Shown here: positions 44,633 to 54,674 of the stretch, in pieces
How the letters are laid out: each line of letters begins with the position of its first letter
How positions within the stretch are numbered: the first letter of the stretch is position 1
Assembly: GCF_030433715.1 (NCBI RefSeq)
Contig: NZ_JAROCC010000006.1
Coordinates: 1 to 64,000 of the forward strand
Direction: 5' to 3'
Source: Sporosarcina highlanderae
GTDB taxonomy: Bacteria > Bacillota > Bacilli > Bacillales_A > Planococcaceae
DNA: 64,000 bases
Program-made: the position numbers and the translations under genes
The notes under the pieces: generated by a model
Told to the model about the DNA's origin: nothing
Databases searched by the model: none
The model's input: the letters and a program-made list of their open reading frames with translations, nothing else

Positions 44633-46524
44633 TACCCAATCGCAATCGACAACAGCTTTCTAAGAATCCTAAGGGTTTGATCTGTAAAATTTTCTACTGA
44701 ATGTGACGCAGCGGATTTGTTACCGAACATCATTGAGAACAATGCTCGTTGGTCATCAGTCGGTTCTTCAGATGCTAAAAATAAATGAATGACCGATATC
44801 CCCTTCTTCTCCGCCTCCATTACAGCTTCCCTCGTATCTAAAATACCATTACGGTCATAGCCAAATGCGGAAGGCTCGCCATCCGAAAAAACAAGTAAGT
44901 ACTTATTCTTTTCAGGTCTCCTCAAAAGTCTTCGCGTCATCCATCTTATCGCAAAACCGTCTCGATTATCTTCATTCGTTTCAAATGAAAGAATTGATAA
45001 TCCACTATCCAGCCGTTGTTCAGGAAACGTATGCATCAGGCCAAACACATTCGGTTGTACCTCTTTTGTTGCATGGTTGGCATCTTCATAATAGGATGAA
45101 ATTTCATGCGGGACGGATAGTTGCCTTAATACGTCATGGAACATCAAGACTGCCTTCTTCGTTTCATCAAGCTTATCCATCATCGAAGCTGACCCATCGA
45201 CCATCAACCCGAAAACTGCATCTAATTTATCCGAAGGGATGTTTTTTCGATAAAACGGTCTCGGCCGTTCATCGACTAGTAAAGTCGTAAGCTTTGGCGA
45301 TAATCGTCCTTTTACTAATCCGGTTCTTCTTGCATCCTCTTTTAGCTCAATTCGTTTCTTCATTTCCTCAACAAATGAACGAATATACGGCTTATGTTCT
45401 TCACGCCATTTTAACAACTTGACCTTATTGGATTCATCATTTACCGCTTCAATCACTTTTTCCTCAAAGACTACATTGGCATTCTCTTTCCCAAATTCCT
45501 GACAAGCTTTTTTCTTCCCAATCTTCTTTGCGCTTTGCTCACGCTCTTCATCAGACCACTGCTCACTTTCATTCCCTTCAGATTGTCCAGTTCCGATTTC
45601 TTGAACCTCGGCATTTTCATTGCCTTCTGTTACATTACTCCCGTTTCCCCTACCAGCTCTTCCATGCTCAAGTTCATATTCAAGATGGACGCCTGACTCA
45701 CTTTCACTTTCGCGATGCCAAGTACGAAAGACTTCATCAATTGTTTCTTTGACTTCCGCCTCCCCTTTTTCTGCTTCTTCCATTCCATCATGATAATGAA
45801 ACACTGCAGTCTCATTTGAAATCGAATCACCAATTGCATAATACTGATGGATTAGATCTTGCTCGATTACCTCTTCAATCATATAGATAATGCGCTCCAC
45901 TACAGCCATCATTTTGGAGGTTGATGTCGAATCAGTTGCATGAGAAGCAATCAGAAGAATCTGTTCTATAGGCAACTCCCAGTTCACAGTCGATTGTGCA
46001 AACAAGCTATCATGTAGCGTTATGAATAGCTGATCCATTAAGGCATCTGCATAAAAACCTTTTTTGAAATTAGAAATAAACCTGTCATGGTGGAATTCGA
46101 GCATTAACTTTCGCCTAACAGAAAATGCCCTTCCTGTACCAGGTCGTTGCTTTTCCACAAGATCCATCAGTCTGAACTCTTCAAACATAAGTAACAATTC
46201 TTCTGCAAATTTTCGTAAGTGGTGGTTTTCATACCGTTGGCGAAACTTAAGCCAATCACTAACAGAAAAGTTCTTCCAAAAACCAGAAGTCATCAAGTAA
46301 ACATCAGAAAGTCTACCCGCATGGGTGATCTCCTCAGATCGGTGCCTCCAAAATACACTTAAAGATATACCGCCCTCTTTTGGTTGTAACTCAAACAGTT
46401 TTCTTTCGGTCAATGCAAGATACGGGGCATCCGCAAGCGCCCTTCCTAATCGTTCGTAGAGCAAAAGTTGGTTGGCATCGATCGTTTCGTCATTGAATTG
46501 AATAAACCGATTTAACTTAACCAT
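44632..46524 (-). CDS. yojO: VWA-domain protein (YojO/NorD-like)
   Basis: 630-residue protein. A helical N-terminal part (about 1-250), an acidic low-complexity middle (GTGQSEGNESEQWSDEEREQ), and a C-terminal von Willebrand A domain from about 430, with the MIDAS motif DGSAS and SDGEPSAFGYD. It pairs with the MoxR ATPase upstream in the operon; MoxR-VWA pairs act as chaperones that insert metal cofactors or assemble complexes. In B. subtilis the pair is likewise beside odhAB. The start ATG is 10 bases after the MoxR gene. Confidence 0.85.
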   Translation of the reverse strand: MVKLNRFIQFNDETIDANQLLLYERLGRALADAPYLALTERKLFELQPKEGGISLSVFWRHRSEEITHAGRLSDVYLMTSGFWKNFSVSDWLKFRQRYENHHLRKFAEELLLMFEEFRLMDLVEKQRPGTGRAFSVRRKLMLEFHHDRFISNFKKGFYADALMDQLFITLHDSLFAQSTVNWELPIEQILLIASHATDSTSTSKMMAVVERIIYMIEEVIEQDLIHQYYAIGDSISNETAVFHYHDGMEEAEKGEAEVKETIDEVFRTWHRESESESGVHLEYELEHGRAGRGNGSNVTEGNENAEVQEIGTGQSEGNESEQWSDEEREQSAKKIGKKKACQEFGKENANVVFEEKVIEAVNDESNKVKLLKWREEHKPYIRSFVEEMKKRIELKEDARRTGLVKGRLSPKLTTLLVDERPRPFYRKNIPSDKLDAVFGLMVDGSASMMDKLDETKKAVLMFHDVLRQLSVPHEISSYYEDANHATKEVQPNVFGLMHTFPEQRLDSGLSILSFETNEDNRDGFAIRWMTRRLLRRPEKNKYLLVFSDGEPSAFGYDRNGILDTREAVMEAEKKGISVIHLFLASEEPTDDQRALFSMMFGNKSAASHSVENFTDQTLRILRKLLSIAIG

Positions 46525-46534
46525 TGGATTCGCC

Positions 46535-47398
46535 TCATTTCACCCACGTATCCACTAACTCCATGATCAGCTTTTGTTCCATTTTGTCATCTAATTTCTC
46601 TGCAATTGCATATTGAATTGCGCGTCTTACCGGAATATGCTCGGCAAGTGCGAAGCAATCCAACAAACTTCTCACTGAAGCTGCCTCTTCTGATAAGAGA
46701 CCATTCACCACTTGCTTCTTTAAATCCTCATTAATATTCATCATTGTATCAACCAAAGTCGGACTTGCTTCAGGAAATTGATTTTGAATGATTTCCCTTA
46801 GTTGAACACCTGCAAGATAAGGAATGGCGAATGAAACGAATCGGTTTTTTAATGCTTCGTTCATAGGTGATGTCCCAACGTAGCCTTCGTTTATAGCAGC
46901 GATAACGGTGAAATGTTTGTGAGCGTGTATGACTTCCCCTGTAAATGGATTTGTTAACATACGCCGATGATCTAAAACGCTATGTAGAATTGGTAACGTT
47001 TCTGGTTTCGCCATATTAATTTCGTCGATATACAGGATATGTCCCTTCTTCATTGCCTGGACAACCGGGCCTTCTACGAATTCGATGAATGTTTGACCGT
47101 CTTTTGTGATTATTGTTTTAAAGCCCAACAAGGACTCTGCATCTAAATCTACAGAACAGTTCACACTATGCATCGGTTGATGAAAAAACTCGGAAATACT
47201 TTGAGCAAGTTTTGTTTTTCCCGAACCGGAAGGCCCTTTTAACAGAATTGGTTTTTTCAATACGACTCCAATTAATATATCTTCCCATAGATCGGGAATG
47301 GGTGAAATATAACCGCCTTCCTGAATTAAGGAAGTTTCGTTTTCTCCATATCTTCTTGTTTGTCGCTGTTGCTGTTCATTATTGATGATTGAGTTCAC
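46535..47398 (-). CDS. yojN: MoxR-type AAA+ ATPase (YojN-like)
   Basis: 287 residues. Walker A LKGPSGSGKTKLAQS, Walker B HILYIDEINMAKPE, sensor-1 VIAAINEGYVG and an arginine finger region LKNRFVSFAIPY. Partner of the VWA protein downstream (46524). The start is GTG at 47398 behind GGAGG. A short C-terminal lid domain completes a normal MoxR length. Confidence 0.9.
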   Translation of the reverse strand: MNSIINNEQQQRQTRRYGENETSLIQEGGYISPIPDLWEDILIGVVLKKPILLKGPSGSGKTKLAQSISEFFHQPMHSVNCSVDLDAESLLGFKTIITKDGQTFIEFVEGPVVQAMKKGHILYIDEINMAKPETLPILHSVLDHRRMLTNPFTGEVIHAHKHFTVIAAINEGYVGTSPMNEALKNRFVSFAIPYLAGVQLREIIQNQFPEASPTLVDTMMNINEDLKKQVVNGLLSEEAASVRSLLDCFALAEHIPVRRAIQYAIAEKLDDKMEQKLIMELVDTWVK

Positions 47399-47415
47399 TG
47401 CTGTTAATCCTCCAT

Positions 47416-47450
47416 TAAAAAAGCCCGATGCCTGAGTAAGGCATCGGGCG
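47416..47450 (-). terminator. Terminator of the 65-residue gene
   Basis: Perfect 10-bp stem GCCCGATGCC / GGCATCGGGC with TTTTTT in the minus direction. Confidence 0.9.
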
Positions 47451-47455
47451 AATTT

Positions 47456-47653
47456 TTATTCGAAATACGTTTTATAATAGCCGCCGACTTTGCCTGTATT
47501 ATCTACGATGAAAATGAATTCTTCTGTTTCATTTTTAACGTCATACTCCTTATTAGGAGTTAAGACGTTCGTGACAACATACTTTTCTGCATTGGCATGT
47601 TTACAGACGACTTTTCGGATTGTTGGAGCGGTTGTCCAATCTTTAAAAGACAT
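47456..47653 (-). CDS. Small conserved protein (DUF6501-like)
   Basis: 65 residues from ATG 47653 (GGAAGG upstream; a GTG three codons earlier overlaps the Shine-Dalgarno). A beta-rich, SH3-like small protein: VCKHANAEKYVVTN, EYDVKNETEEFIFIVDN and GGYYKTYFE. It resembles the DUF6501 group found next to odhB in Bacillales; the family call is from memory and moderate. Function unknown. Confidence 0.7.
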   Translation of the reverse strand: MSFKDWTTAPTIRKVVCKHANAEKYVVTNVLTPNKEYDVKNETEEFIFIVDNTGKVGGYYKTYFE

Positions 47654-47680
47654 ATAATTCACCTTCCTTGCTTCAATTCG

Positions 47681-47708
47681 AAAAACGGCCCGATATAAAA
47701 TCGGGCCA
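47681..47708 (-). terminator. Terminator of odhAB
   Basis: Stem GGCCCGAT / ATCGGGCC with TTTTTC in the minus direction. Confidence 0.8.
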
Positions 47709-47727
47709 TTGTTTATATTTTAACCTA

Positions 47728-48960
47728 TTAAGATCCAAGAAGTAAATCTTCAGGATTTTCGATTAGTTCTTTTACCATTTTCAAGAAGCCGACTGAATCT
47801 TTTCCATCAATGACGCGGTGGTCGTAAGACAATGCGATGTACATCATCGGACGGATTTCGACTTTGTCACCGACAGCAACTGGGCGTTTTTGAATTGTAT
47901 GCATTCCAAGAATACCAACCTGAGTTCCGTTAAGGATTGGTGTAGAGAATAGGGACCCGAAAACGCCGCCGTTTGTAATTGTAAATGATCCACCCGACAT
48001 ATCAGCAATCGTCAACTTATTGTCTCTTGCTTTTACTGCCAATTCTCCAATTGTAGATTCAATCTCTGCAAAGTTCTTGCGGTCTGCATCACGAACGATT
48101 GGAACAACTAGACCACCTTCAGTGGAAACAGCAATACCTACATCATAATAGTGTTTCAAGATGATTTCATCACCGTCAATTTCTGAGTTGACGTATGGAT
48201 ACTTTTTAAGTGCTGCAACAACTGCTTTTGTGAAGAATGACATGAAACCAAGACGTACATCATTCTTGTCATAGAATTCATCTTTTTTGCGTGAACGAAG
48301 TTCCATTACTGCAGACATATCGATTTCATTGAAAGTTGTCAACATAGCTGTAGATTGTCTAACTTCAAGTAAACGTTTTGCAATGGTTTGGCGGCGACGC
48401 GTCATTTTCTCACGAGTTTCGCGCCCGTCTTGTACAGGTGCTGATGCTGCCGGTTTTGCAGCTTGTGCAGCAATTGGTGCCGTAGAAGCAGTACCGTGAG
48501 CAGCGACATCTTGTGCACGTACGCGGCCCATTGGGTCAACCGGAGAAACCGCAGCAAGGTCGATTCCTTTTTCACGAGCTAATTTCCTAGCTGCCGGGCT
48601 TGCGATTGTGCGATCAGTAGATGTTTGTTCCGTAGTTTTTGAAGCAGCTGATGCAGCTTCTGCTTTAGGAGCTTCTTCCACTTTCGCTTCCGGTGCCGCC
48701 GTAGCAGTTGGTGCTGCTGCCCCTGAACCTTCGCCGACTACAGCAATAATTTGGCCGACTTCAACTGTATCGCCTTCAGCAGCAAGTAGTTCTTGAATTA
48801 CCCCAGCCTCTTCGGAAATGACTTCAACGTTGACTTTATCTGTTTCCAACTCAACGATGAATTCGCCTTTTTCAACACTTTCACCTACTTGTTTTAACCA
48901 CTTTGCAATAGTTCCTTCTGTTATCGATTCTGCAAGTTCTGGTACTCTGATCTCAGCCAC
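47728..48960 (-). CDS. odhB: 2-oxoglutarate dehydrogenase E2 (succinyltransferase)
   Basis: Core enzyme of the TCA-cycle 2-oxoglutarate dehydrogenase complex. It is 410 residues. The lipoyl domain has [11 protein letters not shown] (Lys to be lipoylated, near residue 42). An Ala/Pro linker follows, then the peripheral subunit-binding domain ([19 protein letters not shown]) and the catalytic domain with [11 protein letters not shown]. The start is GTG at 48960 behind GAGGAGG; the longer frame begins with no such signal. Downstream of odhA by 71 bp. Confidence 0.95.
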   Translation of the reverse strand: MAEIRVPELAESITEGTIAKWLKQVGESVEKGEFIVELETDKVNVEVISEEAGVIQELLAAEGDTVEVGQIIAVVGEGSGAAAPTATAAPEAKVEEAPKAEAASAASKTTEQTSTDRTIASPAARKLAREKGIDLAAVSPVDPMGRVRAQDVAAHGTASTAPIAAQAAKPAASAPVQDGRETREKMTRRRQTIAKRLLEVRQSTAMLTTFNEIDMSAVMELRSRKKDEFYDKNDVRLGFMSFFTKAVVAALKKYPYVNSEIDGDEIILKHYYDVGIAVSTEGGLVVPIVRDADRKNFAEIESTIGELAVKARDNKLTIADMSGGSFTITNGGVFGSLFSTPILNGTQVGILGMHTIQKRPVAVGDKVEIRPMMYIALSYDHRVIDGKDSVGFLKMVKELIENPEDLLLGS

Positions 48961-49031
48961 AATAAATTCCTCCTCTATTGTACCGTCACGACGGTTTGTA
49001 ACACTTATCAATTTCTATAATTATTAAGCTA

Positions 49032-51842
49032 TTACTTTTTCAAAGCTTCGTCAATAATTCGTTGTTGTGCAACTTTATGAGCATCTCCGCTTCCCTCTGA
49101 AGGACTTGCGCGGTGAATTCGACCGGTATAAGAAACTTTCTTTCCATCAGCGATTTCTAACAGATACGGTAAAGCAAATGACCATGAACCCATGTTCTTC
49201 GGTTCTTCTTGGACCCAAACAAGTTCTTCCGCGTTAGGGAAACGTGCAACGATTTCGGCAATTTTCTCAGATGGGAATGGATACAATTGCTCAACGCGAA
49301 CGATGTGCAAGTGTTCAAATCCGTCTCCGTCTTTAACTGCTTCAGCAAGATCGATTGCCACTTTACCGCTTGCAAATAGAACTTTCTTGACCTTTTTAGG
49401 TTCCTTGCCTGTTCCTGATTGCTCAAGAACGGTTTGGAAGTGACCATTTGCCAAATCACTTGGAACTGCACCAACAAGTGGATGACGAAGCAGTGATTTA
49501 GGAGATACGATGACTAACGGACGTTCCACTTCAGTGCCAAGCATTTTTGCCTGTCTACGTAATACGTGGAAATAGTTCGCTGCACTTGAGATATTGGCAA
49601 CCGTCCAGTTATTTTCAGCGCAAAGTTGTAAATACCTTTCAAGGCGTGCACTGGAGTGCTCTGGCCCTTGACCTTCATATGCATGTGGCAGTAGGATAAC
49701 CATTCCTGATTGCTGCCCCCATTTTGAATGGCTGGAAGAGATGAATTGGTCAAACATGACTTGCGCCATATTTGCAAAGTCACCATACTGTGCCTCCCAG
49801 ATTGATAATGCTTGATCTTTTTCCAGATTATAACCGAACTCATATCCAACTACAGCAAATTCAGTCAATGGACTGTTATAGGCTACAAAGGAGGCATTCG
49901 ATTCACTGATATGATGAAGTGGCACAAACTCTTCACCTGTTTTTTCATCATGCAATACAAGATGTCGGTGAGCAAATGTCCCCCTTTGGACATCCTGGCC
50001 TGTGATTCGGATCGGCTTACCATCTTGAAGGATGGATCCGAAAGCCAATTGTTCCGCATGCGCCCAATCAATTTTTCCTTTACCTTTGAACGGTTCTTCG
50101 CGACGTCTCAAAATCCTATCCAATTTACCGAATACTGAGAAGCCATCCGGGTAAGTTAGGAGTTCTTCATTCATACGCTCTAGTCTTTCCTGTTCTACAC
50201 CTGTCTCAAGATTCTCAGGATATCCTGCCATAACGTAGTCAGGTGTTGCATCGGAAAGTTTTTCAGCGTCAGAAGTATGATCTTTTACTCTGTCATAAGC
50301 GGATTGCATCATCGCGAATATATCAGCATCCATTTTTTCAACGTCTGTATCCGATAGAATGCCGGAATTTACAAGTTCAGCTCCGTAAAGCTGCCTTGCA
50401 GTTGGATGTTTATGAATTTGATGGTACATCAATGGGTTTGTTACCAATGGCTCATCCATTTCATTATGACCATATCTACGATAGCCAATTAGGTCTATTA
50501 AAATATCTTTCCCAAATTTTTGACGATATTCAAATGCAAGCGCAGCTACAGCCATTACATCTTCTGGACTATCTGCGTTGACGTGCATAACTGGCACTTC
50601 AAAACCTTTTGCAGGATCAGATGAGTAATGAGTGGAACGTGAATCATAATATTCTGTTGTGAAACCGATTGTGTTGTTTGCAATAATATGGATGGACCCA
50701 CCCGTTTTATATCCACGAACACGGCTATAGTTGAACGTTTCCGGCACAATTCCTTGGCCAGGGAACGCTGCATCCCCATGAATCATAATGGAATAAGCTG
50801 CTTTCATGTCCTGTTCAGGCAATCCAGCATGGCCAGTAGTTTCTTGAGCAGCTCTTGTCTGCCCGTTCACTACTGGGTTTACGACTTCCAAATGGGATGG
50901 ATTGTAAGCAAGGAAACGTTCAGTGCCAGACGGTGCTTTGTAAAGAGCTCCCATATGGTATTTAACGTCGCCAAACCACCCACGTGACGTAACAAGTGAA
51001 CCATCTTCAGGGATGAAGGGATCAGATGGAACGCCTGCAAATTCAGCAAACATCATTTCATAAGGTTTATTTAAAATATGTGTCAATACATTTAAACGGC
51101 CACGGTGAGCCATGCCAATCAACACTTTTTTCATTTTTTCAGATTCAGAGCGACGAACCAGTTCATCAAGAAGGATAACAAGAGAGTCAAGTCCTTCTAT
51201 AGAAAATCTTTTCGCTCCGACAAATGTGCGGTGTATGAATTTTTCGAAACCTTCAATCTTGGTCAATCTTTCAAGTATTTCTTTTTTGTCTTCATTCGAA
51301 AGAGTAATGGAAACTTCGCCATTTTCAATCTTGCTTTGAATCCATGTACGTTCTTCTTCATCAATAACATGGGCAAATTCATAAGCGATTTTCCCAGTAT
51401 ACAAAGATTTTAAATAGTTAACAGCATCCATTCCATTTTCCACATTTGAGGGTGGATTTTTTAAGAACAAAGAAGCTGGCATTGCTATCAAATCGCTTTC
51501 GGATAACCCATAATAGGAAAGTTCTAAGCGAGTTGAGTCTTTTGGTCTGTCATTTAGCGGATAAATATCTGAAGCAAGATGTCCGTATGCACGGATGGCG
51601 TCGATTAAGGTATAAGCAGCAAGTACCTTGCCAAAATCTCTAACAGGTTTAGCTGAAGTAGCGACGGTTTGTTCTGCTGCATCGACCGATGGTGCTCCAT
51701 AGCTTCTGAACATTTCAGCAAGCTCTGGGTCTACAGATTCAGGTGACATTTTGAACTGTTCATACATTTCCATTACATACCCAAGATTCGGACCGGTAAA
51801 TACTGAGTAAGGTGAACGTTGGGTACCTACATTGTTCGACAT
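49032..51842 (-). CDS. odhA: 2-oxoglutarate dehydrogenase E1
   Basis: Thiamine diphosphate-dependent decarboxylase of the complex, 936 residues, a normal length. Landmarks: IGMAHRGRLNVLTHIL, HIIANNTIGFTT and YRRYGHNEMDEP in the ThDP domain; GTFAHRHLVLHDEKTGE and LLPHAYEGQGPEHSSARLER in the pyrimidine domain. The ATG at 51842 is preceded by TGGAGG. No E3 is encoded here, as usual. Regulation could not be read; no clear cre site was found. Confidence 0.96.
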   Translation of the reverse strand: MSNNVGTQRSPYSVFTGPNLGYVMEMYEQFKMSPESVDPELAEMFRSYGAPSVDAAEQTVATSAKPVRDFGKVLAAYTLIDAIRAYGHLASDIYPLNDRPKDSTRLELSYYGLSESDLIAMPASLFLKNPPSNVENGMDAVNYLKSLYTGKIAYEFAHVIDEEERTWIQSKIENGEVSITLSNEDKKEILERLTKIEGFEKFIHRTFVGAKRFSIEGLDSLVILLDELVRRSESEKMKKVLIGMAHRGRLNVLTHILNKPYEMMFAEFAGVPSDPFIPEDGSLVTSRGWFGDVKYHMGALYKAPSGTERFLAYNPSHLEVVNPVVNGQTRAAQETTGHAGLPEQDMKAAYSIMIHGDAAFPGQGIVPETFNYSRVRGYKTGGSIHIIANNTIGFTTEYYDSRSTHYSSDPAKGFEVPVMHVNADSPEDVMAVAALAFEYRQKFGKDILIDLIGYRRYGHNEMDEPLVTNPLMYHQIHKHPTARQLYGAELVNSGILSDTDVEKMDADIFAMMQSAYDRVKDHTSDAEKLSDATPDYVMAGYPENLETGVEQERLERMNEELLTYPDGFSVFGKLDRILRRREEPFKGKGKIDWAHAEQLAFGSILQDGKPIRITGQDVQRGTFAHRHLVLHDEKTGEEFVPLHHISESNASFVAYNSPLTEFAVVGYEFGYNLEKDQALSIWEAQYGDFANMAQVMFDQFISSSHSKWGQQSGMVILLPHAYEGQGPEHSSARLERYLQLCAENNWTVANISSAANYFHVLRRQAKMLGTEVERPLVIVSPKSLLRHPLVGAVPSDLANGHFQTVLEQSGTGKEPKKVKKVLFASGKVAIDLAEAVKDGDGFEHLHIVRVEQLYPFPSEKIAEIVARFPNAEELVWVQEEPKNMGSWSFALPYLLEIADGKKVSYTGRIHRASPSEGSGDAHKVAQQRIIDEALKK

Positions 51843-52038
51843 GTAAAATGACCTCCACATTTGCCTATTGGCCTGTTGTGTTTAATTTTTTATCCGTATC
51901 CATATTACCACGCAAATTATATTACCGAAAGGGTTTCGTTCTAATAAATTGACATTTTTGCATTAAAGAACAATATACTATAAGTTAGATAAATTCGACA
52001 ATTCTCGACATTTTTCTAATACACAAAACCTATTACAG

Positions 52039-53115
52039 CTAATTTCTGTATGACAGTATCAAATCGACCATCGTTTCAGGAGATTTTGTGTTTGAGACTT
52101 TTCTCATGTTTTCTATTAGTTCAATTTTCTCTTCAACTAACTGGTTAAAAAGATTCATCATCGATACGTTTTCCAAATCCTCCTCCTGCACTATTTGCGC
52201 AATACCAAGGGACTTGAAAAGTGATGCATTCAGAAGTTGGTCCCCCCTGCTTTTTGCAGCTGAAAGAGGAATAAGCAGCATAGGCTTGTGGACTGACAAT
52301 AATTCAAATATAGCATTCGAACCTGCCCTTGAAACTGCAAAATCCGCAGCTGCCAATAAATGTGGTAAGCCTTCTGTTACATATTCAAATTGCGAATATC
52401 CAGGGATACGCTCCAACGACTCTTCTATATTGCCTTTCCCGCAAAGATGAATTACTTCATAGTTTGCCAAGATTGAATTCAAATCTTTTCGAACAGCATC
52501 GTTCAGTACAGCAGAACCTTGGCTGCCCCCCATGACAATGAAAACAGGTTTTTCCCCGGTCAGACCAGCAATACGTAAGCCATCATTCCGGATTCCACTA
52601 AATATTTCGGGTCTAATAATTGCCCCTGTACATGTTGCTTTTCCATTTGGTAAATAGTCAAGTGTCTGTTCAAAAACCGTGAAAATATGATTAGAGAACG
52701 GCAACGCAAGCTTGTTTGCCAGACCTGGTGAAACATCTGATTCATGGGCAACAACTGGGATTTTCGCTAACTTAGCTGCGAGTACGACAGGTACAGAAAC
52801 AAATCCTCCTTTTGAGAACACGATTTCCGGCTTAAGTTTTCTTAAGATGGAATACGCTTGTAAAACGCCTGCACCGACTCGGAATGGATCCGAAAAATTC
52901 TTCATGGAAAAATAACGCCTTAACTTTCCACTTTGAATCGCATGGTAGGTTACGTCCGTGTGACCATCATTTATCAATTCCTTTTCGATTCCATCGTGGG
53001 AACCAATATAATGGATTTCATATCCTTTTTCGTTAAAAACCGGTATTAGTGCTTCGTTTACGGAGACATGCCCCGCAGTTCCGCCGCCCGTCAATACAAT
53101 TACTGGCCGTTTCAT
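52039..53115 (-). CDS. murG: MurG-type N-acetylglucosaminyltransferase
   Basis: Transfers GlcNAc to lipid I to give lipid II at the inner face of the membrane. It is 358 residues. TGGGTAGHVSVN at the N-terminus, FSKGGFVSVPVVLAAKL, VAHESDVSPGLANKLA, VMGGSQGSAVLND and SRAGSNAIFELL are GT28 donor/acceptor motifs. It is of the Staphylococcus type, encoded away from the division/cell-wall cluster. The ATG at 53115 follows GAGGTG. A second murG in the dcw cluster cannot be excluded. Confidence 0.9.
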   Translation of the reverse strand: MKRPVIVLTGGGTAGHVSVNEALIPVFNEKGYEIHYIGSHDGIEKELINDGHTDVTYHAIQSGKLRRYFSMKNFSDPFRVGAGVLQAYSILRKLKPEIVFSKGGFVSVPVVLAAKLAKIPVVAHESDVSPGLANKLALPFSNHIFTVFEQTLDYLPNGKATCTGAIIRPEIFSGIRNDGLRIAGLTGEKPVFIVMGGSQGSAVLNDAVRKDLNSILANYEVIHLCGKGNIEESLERIPGYSQFEYVTEGLPHLLAAADFAVSRAGSNAIFELLSVHKPMLLIPLSAAKSRGDQLLNASLFKSLGIAQIVQEEDLENVSMMNLFNQLVEEKIELIENMRKVSNTKSPETMVDLILSYRN

Positions 53116-53289
53116 CTGGCCATTCACCTCATCCATCTTTTTTTTACTTTTTTTCTCAATTACTACTTTGCCATTATAGCAAAGAAATCATGGTACAATG
53201 TTGTTTGATTTGCATAAACTTCAAATTTTGCTTGAAGCCGTATGGAGCTCGATTTTATCGCGAGTTCCTGTCATGGAAGGAGAATTGGT

Positions 53290-54657
53290 ATGGAAGTTGT
53301 TACACCATTGAAACAGAAAACAAATATGCTTTTTAAAATTGTAATTCCTATACTTATCACACAGATTGCACTCTATTTAATGACTTTTTTTGATATTCTC
53401 ATGACAGGCAGGTACAATACAGATGATTTGGCAGGCGTCACAATCGGTTCCTCCTTCTGGACACCCGTCTATACCGGATTAGCTGGTATTCTTATGGGTC
53501 TTACGCCAATAATCGCTCATTATATCGGGGGTGGCAAGAAGGACGAGGCCCGCCCCTCTGTTCAACAAGGGATTTATTTATCTGTAGTACTTGCAGTGAT
53601 CGTTTTCTTCATAATGATGTTTGTAGTAATCCCGTCCCTTAATCATATGCCATTGGAAGGTGCAGTTAGGATTGTAGCAGCTGATTACTTGAAAGGAATG
53701 AGCATCGGCTTGCTTCCCCTGTTCGCCTACACAGTGCTTCGATCGTTTTTCGATGCACTTGGGGCAACTCGCGTGTCAATGTTCATCATCCTTTTATCTG
53801 CTCCGATTAACGTCATTCTCAATTACTTATTGATTTATGGAAATTTCGGTTTCCCTGAAATGGGAGGGGCTGGCGCTGGCTTTGCTTCGGGCATTACATA
53901 CTGGATGGTTTTCTGCATCGCATTCCTGATCGCTTGGAAACGGAAATCTTTCCAGTCCTTTTTTCTGTTTTCAAAATGGGAAACCGTTTCATTTAAGCGT
54001 TGGAAGACAATCTTGAAAATTGGCGTTCCGATTGGGTTAGCAATATTTGTAGAGATTAGTATTTTTTCGGTTGTTACACTTTTGATGAGCGGTTATACGA
54101 CTGCTACAATTTCTGCCCACCAAATCGCATTGAATTTCACCTCGCTCTTATATATGGTTCCCCTCAGCATTTCTATGGGCGTTACCATATTGGTTGGACA
54201 GTCAATCGGGGCTAAAAAACCGAAAGATGCAAAGCACTATAGTTTTCTTGGTGTATGCATAGCTGTACTTTTTAGCATTATTTCAATTATAATTTTATTG
54301 ACGTTTAGAGAGCCTATCGCATCAATGTATACGACAGACACCGCTATTATTAACCTTGCAACCAAGTTTTTCATCTTTGCGGCTTTCTTTCAATTATCTG
54401 ATGCAATCCAAGCACCAATTCAAGGATCGTTGCGGGGTTACAAAGACGTCAATATGACGTTTATAATGGCGATTACCTCATTCTGGGTGATTGGTCTACC
54501 TGTAGGATATGTAACAGCGAATTTAACAGATCTTGGACCTTATGGATATTGGGTTGGCCTCATTGCCGGATTGACAATCGGTGCGATTTCTTTAAGCATT
54601 CGGTTGATCTATATCCAAAAGAAAAGTGAAAAAAGATTAAATCCCGAGGCCGGCTAA
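53290..54657 (+). CDS. MATE family efflux pump
   Basis: 455-residue transporter with 12 membrane segments, exporting cationic drugs or metabolites with Na+ or H+. The start TPLKQKTNMLFKIVIPILIT leads into TM1; LTPIIAHYIGGGKKDEA and VGQSIGAKKPKDAKHYS are the paired MATE motifs of the two halves. The start is ATG 53290 behind AAGGAG; the longer frame is not supported. Confidence 0.88.
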   Translation: MEVVTPLKQKTNMLFKIVIPILITQIALYLMTFFDILMTGRYNTDDLAGVTIGSSFWTPVYTGLAGILMGLTPIIAHYIGGGKKDEARPSVQQGIYLSVVLAVIVFFIMMFVVIPSLNHMPLEGAVRIVAADYLKGMSIGLLPLFAYTVLRSFFDALGATRVSMFIILLSAPINVILNYLLIYGNFGFPEMGGAGAGFASGITYWMVFCIAFLIAWKRKSFQSFFLFSKWETVSFKRWKTILKIGVPIGLAIFVEISIFSVVTLLMSGYTTATISAHQIALNFTSLLYMVPLSISMGVTILVGQSIGAKKPKDAKHYSFLGVCIAVLFSIISIIILLTFREPIASMYTTDTAIINLATKFFIFAAFFQLSDAIQAPIQGSLRGYKDVNMTFIMAITSFWVIGLPVGYVTANLTDLGPYGYWVGLIAGLTIGAISLSIRLIYIQKKSEKRLNPEAG

Positions 54658-54674
54658 TACGGATCGGGATTTTT
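54639..54674. terminator. Terminator between MATE and gerC-like genes
   Basis: Stem AAATCCCGA / TCGGGATTT with the MATE stop in the loop and TTTTTC; convergent genes. Confidence 0.7.

Noticed and set aside
51843-52038. Carbon catabolite (cre) site before odhA
   Set aside because: The best dyad, near GAACGAAACCCTTTCGG, does not match the cre consensus in its core.
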